From positions 1-27,936 of the forward strand of contig JBKPDF010000082.1 of NCBI GenBank assembly GCA_046727735.1: 27,936 bases of DNA. Reading direction: 5' to 3'. This DNA is from AP-16 sp046727735. Lineage in GTDB: Bacteria > Pseudomonadota > Alphaproteobacteria > Rhizobiales > Xanthobacteraceae. A program made the translations under genes and the position numbers. Below the pieces are notes generated by a model that did not search any database, was not told the origin of the DNA, and worked only from the letters and a program-made list of their open reading frames with translations. Shown here one piece after another: positions 23,148-27,936 of the stretch (position 1 is its first letter; each line of letters opens with the position of its first letter).

Positions 23148-23603
23148 ATGCTGCGCGAAGGCATCAATGACGCCTTGAAGGAGGCGATGAAGGCTGGCGA
23201 CAAGCGCCGGGTCTCGACACTTCGGCTCGTCAACTCGGCGGTGAAGAACGCCGACATCGAGGCGCGCGGCCAGGGCAAGGGCCCGCTCTCGGACGAGGAG
23301 CTGCTTTCGCTCCTGCAGAAGATGATCAAGCAACGCCAGGAATCCGTCGAGCTCTACGAGAAGGGTGGCCGGCCGGAGCTGGCGCAGCAGGAACGCGAGG
23401 AGATCGCGATCATCGCCGCCTATTTGCCGCAGCAGATGACGGAGGCCGAGATGCGCGCCGCCGTCGACGCAGCGGTCGCCGAGACCGGCGCGGCCGGCAT
23501 GAAGGACATGGGGAAAGTGATGGCGGCGCTGAAAACCCGCCATGGCGGCAAGATGGATTTCGCCAAGGCGAGCGGCCTCGTGAAGGCGAGGCTCGCGGGC
23601 TGA
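23148..23603 (+). CDS. yqeY: GatB/YqeY domain protein
   Basis: A 151-residue protein of the YqeY family, whose fold resembles the tail domain of GatB. I chose the ATG at 23148 since MLREGINDALKEAMKAGDKR is the usual start; an in-frame ATG at 23106 would add 14 residues without family features. Motifs: LRLVNSAVKNADIEARGQGK, LLSLLQKMIKQRQESVELYE, AQQEREEIAIIAAYLPQQMT, and the tail GMKDMGKVMAALKTRHGGKM. The tail domain of GatB contacts tRNA, so an RNA-related role is often supposed for YqeY, but it has not been settled. The gene stands directly before dnaG and rpoD, an order repeated in many alphaproteobacteria, and is divergent from carA. A group B repeat separates it from dnaG. Confidence 0.93.
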   Translation: MLREGINDALKEAMKAGDKRRVSTLRLVNSAVKNADIEARGQGKGPLSDEELLSLLQKMIKQRQESVELYEKGGRPELAQQEREEIAIIAAYLPQQMTEAEMRAAVDAAVAETGAAGMKDMGKVMAALKTRHGGKMDFAKASGLVKARLAG

Positions 23604-23612
23604 TCGCCACTT

Positions 23613-23754
23613 ATCCCTTCCCGCAGGGGAGGGTGGCTCCCGCGACGCAGTCGCGGGAGCCGGGTGGGGCTCTTCGTCGCTCAGGTCGCAGGACCACTTC
23701 ACCGCACCCGGCTCGGACCTGCGGTACTCGCCACCCTCCCCTCCGGGGAGGGAG
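23613..23754. repeat. Group B palindromic intergenic repeat
   Basis: Starts CCCTTCCCGCAGGGGAGGG and ends CACCCTCCCCTCCGGGGAGG, with GGCTCCCGCGACGCAGTCGC and a following GGGAGCC as inner hairpin. It starts nine bases after the yqeY stop codon and lies inside the yqeY-dnaG gap. A terminator here would cut the macromolecular synthesis cluster. Confidence 0.8.
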
Positions 23755-23847
23755 AAGCGCGCATGTGAATAGCAGGGAGAAAGCCGCTCCGCCCCGGCGC
23801 GGACTGCGCCCGTCGTATATTCAAATACTGCGAATCGGTCCGCACGC

Positions 23848-25779
23848 ATGCGCTTCCCGCCGCAGTTTCTCGACGAATTGCGCGCCCGGCTTCCGGTCTC
23901 GGAGGTCGTCGGGCGGCGCGTGAAATTGAAGAAGCGCGGCCGCGAATGGATCGGCCTCTCGCCCTTCAACCAGGAGAAAACCCCGTCGTTCACCGTGAAC
24001 GACCAGAAGGGGTTCTTCCACGATTTCTCCTCGGGCAAGCACGGGAACATCTTCGACTTCGTCATGGAGACCGAAGGCGTGACGTTCCCGGAAGCGGTCG
24101 AGCGGCTCGCCTCACTGGCCGGTGTGCCGGTCCCGAAGCTCTCGAAGGAAGCCGAAGCGCGGGAAGAGCGCCGCAAGACCCTGCACGACGTGCTCGAGCT
24201 CGCAGCGAAATTCTTCGAAGCGACGCTGGCTTCGCGCACCGGCGCCAAGGCGCGCGGCTATCTGGCCGATCGCGGCATCGATGCGGCGACGCAGCTGAAA
24301 TTCCGGCTCGGCTACGCGCCGGCCGAGCGCTATGCGCTCAAAGAACATCTCGGCGCACAGCGCGTTCCGGTCGCCGACATGATCGAAGCCGGACTGTTGA
24401 TCGCGGGCGACGACATCCCCATTCCGTTCGATCGCTTCCGCGACCGCGTCATGTTCCCGATCGCCGACTGGCGCGAACGGGTGATCGCGTTCGGCGGGCG
24501 AGCGATGGAGAAGGACGCGCAGGCCAAATATCTCAATTCGCCAGAGACACCGCTCTTCCGCAAAGGCGCGACGCTCTATAACGGCGCCGCCGCCCGCGGC
24601 GCCGCACACCAGGGCGCCACCGTCATTGCGGTCGAAGGCTATATCGACGTGATCGCCATGGTGACGGCCGGCTATGCCGCAAGCGTCGCCCCGCTCGGCA
24701 CCGCGCTCACGGAGGATCAGCTCGCGCTGTTGTGGCGCATGAGTGACGAGCCGGTGCTCTGCTTCGATGGCGACAAGGCCGGAACCCGCGCCGCCTACCG
24801 AGCGATCGATCTCGCGCTGCCGCAGCTCAAGCCCGGCAAGAGCCTGAAATTCGCGATCTTGCCGGAGGGCCAGGACCCCGATGACCTGTATCGCTCCGGC
24901 GGGCGGGCCGCGATCGAGGACGTGATCGCGAGCGCGCGGCCGCTCTCCGATCTGTTGTGGCTGCGCGAGACCGAAGCCGGCAGCTTCGATACGCCGGAGC
25001 GGCGCGCGGCGCTCGAGCGGCGCATCGCGGAAGTGACCGGCGCGGTCGGGGACGAGATGGTGCGCCGCTATTACCGCCAGGATCTCGAGGGTCGGCTGCA
25101 GCGCCTGTTAGCGCCTGCGGTTAATCCGGATCGCGCCCGCGGCTTCGCCCGCGATGCATCCCGCCGGGGCAAGGATTGGCGGTACCCATCGCGCTCCGGA
25201 CCATCGGGTTTCGCCGAAATCTCGGGGCCGCGGAGCCCCCGGTTCGCCACGAGCCCGATCGTGCGGGGCTTTCGCACCGCCCTGCCCCCGCGCGAAGCCT
25301 TGATCCTGCTGGCCGTGATCAACCATCCCTGGCTGCTGGAGACCCATGCGGAGGAATTGGCCGAGATCGAGCTGCGCCATCCCGACGCCGACCGGCTGCG
25401 CCGTGCCTTGCTGGACACCATCGGGACGAGCGTGCATGACAACGAGACGATGCGCGCCGCGCTCGCCGCCCTCGAGCTCGGCGGGATCGTGGAACGCGTC
25501 GAACGCGCCATTACGCATGGGTCGGACTGGCCGGCGCGGGTCGGGGCGGCGGCCGAAGACGTCGCCGCCTTCTGGACCCATGTTCTCACCTTGCATCGCA
25601 AGACCCGGACGTTACATAAGGAGCTCAAATCGGCAGAGCAGGCCTTAGGCAGCGAGCCCAGCGAGGAAAATTTCCTCTGGCTGCGTGACGTGCAGGACCG
25701 GCTCGCCGCCGTCGAGGGTACGGAGGCCCTGATCGAAGGTTTCGGCGCCCCTTCCGGCCGGCCGGCGCGCAGCCTGTGA
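23848..25779 (+). CDS. dnaG: DNA primase
   Basis: The 643-residue primase makes RNA primers for DNA replication with the DnaB helicase. Residues 1-95 form the N-terminal domain, normally a zinc ribbon. Here all four metal ligands are replaced: by position Ser38, Asn41, Asp59 and Ser62 stand where CxxH and CxxC are expected (WIGLSPFNQEKTPSF, then GFFHDFSSGKHG). The RNA polymerase core follows, with GRAMEKDAQAKYLNSPETPL, TVIAVEGYIDVIAMVTAGYA and PVLCFDGDKAGTRAAYRAID as the Toprim metal motifs (Glu, and DGD). The C-terminal third is the helicase-binding part, reached after a less conserved linker near residues 420-470. The start lacks a clear Shine-Dalgarno. I remember a similar cysteine-free N-terminus in other Hyphomicrobiales; a search would confirm this. 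Confidence 0.97.
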   Translation: MRFPPQFLDELRARLPVSEVVGRRVKLKKRGREWIGLSPFNQEKTPSFTVNDQKGFFHDFSSGKHGNIFDFVMETEGVTFPEAVERLASLAGVPVPKLSKEAEAREERRKTLHDVLELAAKFFEATLASRTGAKARGYLADRGIDAATQLKFRLGYAPAERYALKEHLGAQRVPVADMIEAGLLIAGDDIPIPFDRFRDRVMFPIADWRERVIAFGGRAMEKDAQAKYLNSPETPLFRKGATLYNGAAARGAAHQGATVIAVEGYIDVIAMVTAGYAASVAPLGTALTEDQLALLWRMSDEPVLCFDGDKAGTRAAYRAIDLALPQLKPGKSLKFAILPEGQDPDDLYRSGGRAAIEDVIASARPLSDLLWLRETEAGSFDTPERRAALERRIAEVTGAVGDEMVRRYYRQDLEGRLQRLLAPAVNPDRARGFARDASRRGKDWRYPSRSGPSGFAEISGPRSPRFATSPIVRGFRTALPPREALILLAVINHPWLLETHAEELAEIELRHPDADRLRRALLDTIGTSVHDNETMRAALAALELGGIVERVERAITHGSDWPARVGAAAEDVAAFWTHVLTLHRKTRTLHKELKSAEQALGSEPSEENFLWLRDVQDRLAAVEGTEALIEGFGAPSGRPARSL

Positions 25780-26142
25780 TCGGACGGCGAGGGCATCCGG
25801 GAATAAACGCCGGGTGCCGCGGGTGTGGCGTCGTAGTTAATCGGGACTTTACGGGGCGCGGCGAGACTTGGGCCGATTCGGACCCGTCGGGGGCTTGGGG
25901 GTGGCGTCGCCACGGCGCTGCCTTTTTGGCTGCCGATAGGGTGTGGATGCAGCGCCCAGAGAGCCGGATCGCCGGCCCGGCCAGGAGTAGAAAATCCCCC
26001 TAGGGTAGGGGACCAAATTTTCCGGGCCGCACGGGAAGCTGCAGCTCCCCGTTCCCGAGCGGATACCGGGATTGCCCCGCCGGGCAGGAGGCGTTTGCGG
26101 CCGGCCCGTGCGATAGCGGTACGAATTTCGAGGATTTTCATC
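25780..26142. promoter_or_regulatory. dnaG-rpoD intergenic region
   Basis: This 363-base gap should contain promoters for rpoD. Two structures are visible: GTGGCG-T-CGCCAC at 25901-25913, and an interrupted inverted repeat at 25990-26022 in which GAAAAT and ATTTTC flank CCCC and GGGG. GAGGA lies eight bases before the first rpoD ATG. I could not fix a convincing housekeeping or heat-shock promoter by eye, and found no small gene. Confidence 0.4.

Positions 26143-27936
<1,794 letters not shown>

Overview
The window looks like a chromosomal segment of a high-GC alphaproteobacterium of the order Hyphomicrobiales, probably near Bradyrhizobium, Rhodopseudomonas or Pseudolabrys. The reasons are the protein style, the run carA / yqeY-dnaG-rpoD next to carB-greA-lrp-trxB-lysR, the DnaG that lacks its zinc ligands, and many short palindromic intergenic repeats of the kind seen in that group. 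The genus call is inference. Nothing looks like a prophage, plasmid, CRISPR array, tRNA, rRNA or insertion sequence.

Left part (1-6400). An ECF sigma factor and its cut-off anti-sigma partner lie on the minus strand. Upstream of them are a frameshifted exported metallo-beta-lactamase-fold hydrolase and an exported SH3-domain protein. On the plus strand follows a DUF1800-DUF1501 pair, a common partnership of a large conserved protein and an exported Tat-type protein.

Middle part (6400-16200). A glutathione S-transferase diverges from an aspartate aminotransferase. Then come an exported DUF992 protein, a divergent EF-G-like GTPase with Ser in place of the catalytic His of translational GTPases, and an msrP (periplasmic methionine sulfoxide reductase) broken by two one-base deletions. 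The gap after msrP holds nested palindromes and a strongly folded minus-strand segment ending in a textbook terminator, my best candidate for an undescribed small RNA. A thioredoxin reductase gene overlaps a LysR regulator gene, and an Lrp-type regulator diverges from them.

Right part (16200-27936). greA and carB (minus) are separated by a strong terminator. carB has a second intrinsic terminator in its own leader, which looks like an attenuator. A methyltransferase, a YjlB-type cupin and carA follow on the minus strand. Divergent from carA runs yqeY-dnaG-rpoD, the macromolecular-synthesis order (primase plus primary sigma factor); rpoD is cut by the window end inside region 2/3.

Two repeat groups fill most gaps. 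Group A elements begin or end like CGTCGTCCC/GGGACGACG and carry an ACCCATGA-type inner inverted repeat. Group B elements begin and end like CCTCTCCCC/GGGGAGAGG, and all six copies lie just 3' of a coding region. I found no complete new defence or mobile system. The most original signals are the structured RNA candidate at 13079-13260, the carB leader terminator, the EF-G-like protein with an altered G3 motif, and the position bias of the group B repeats.
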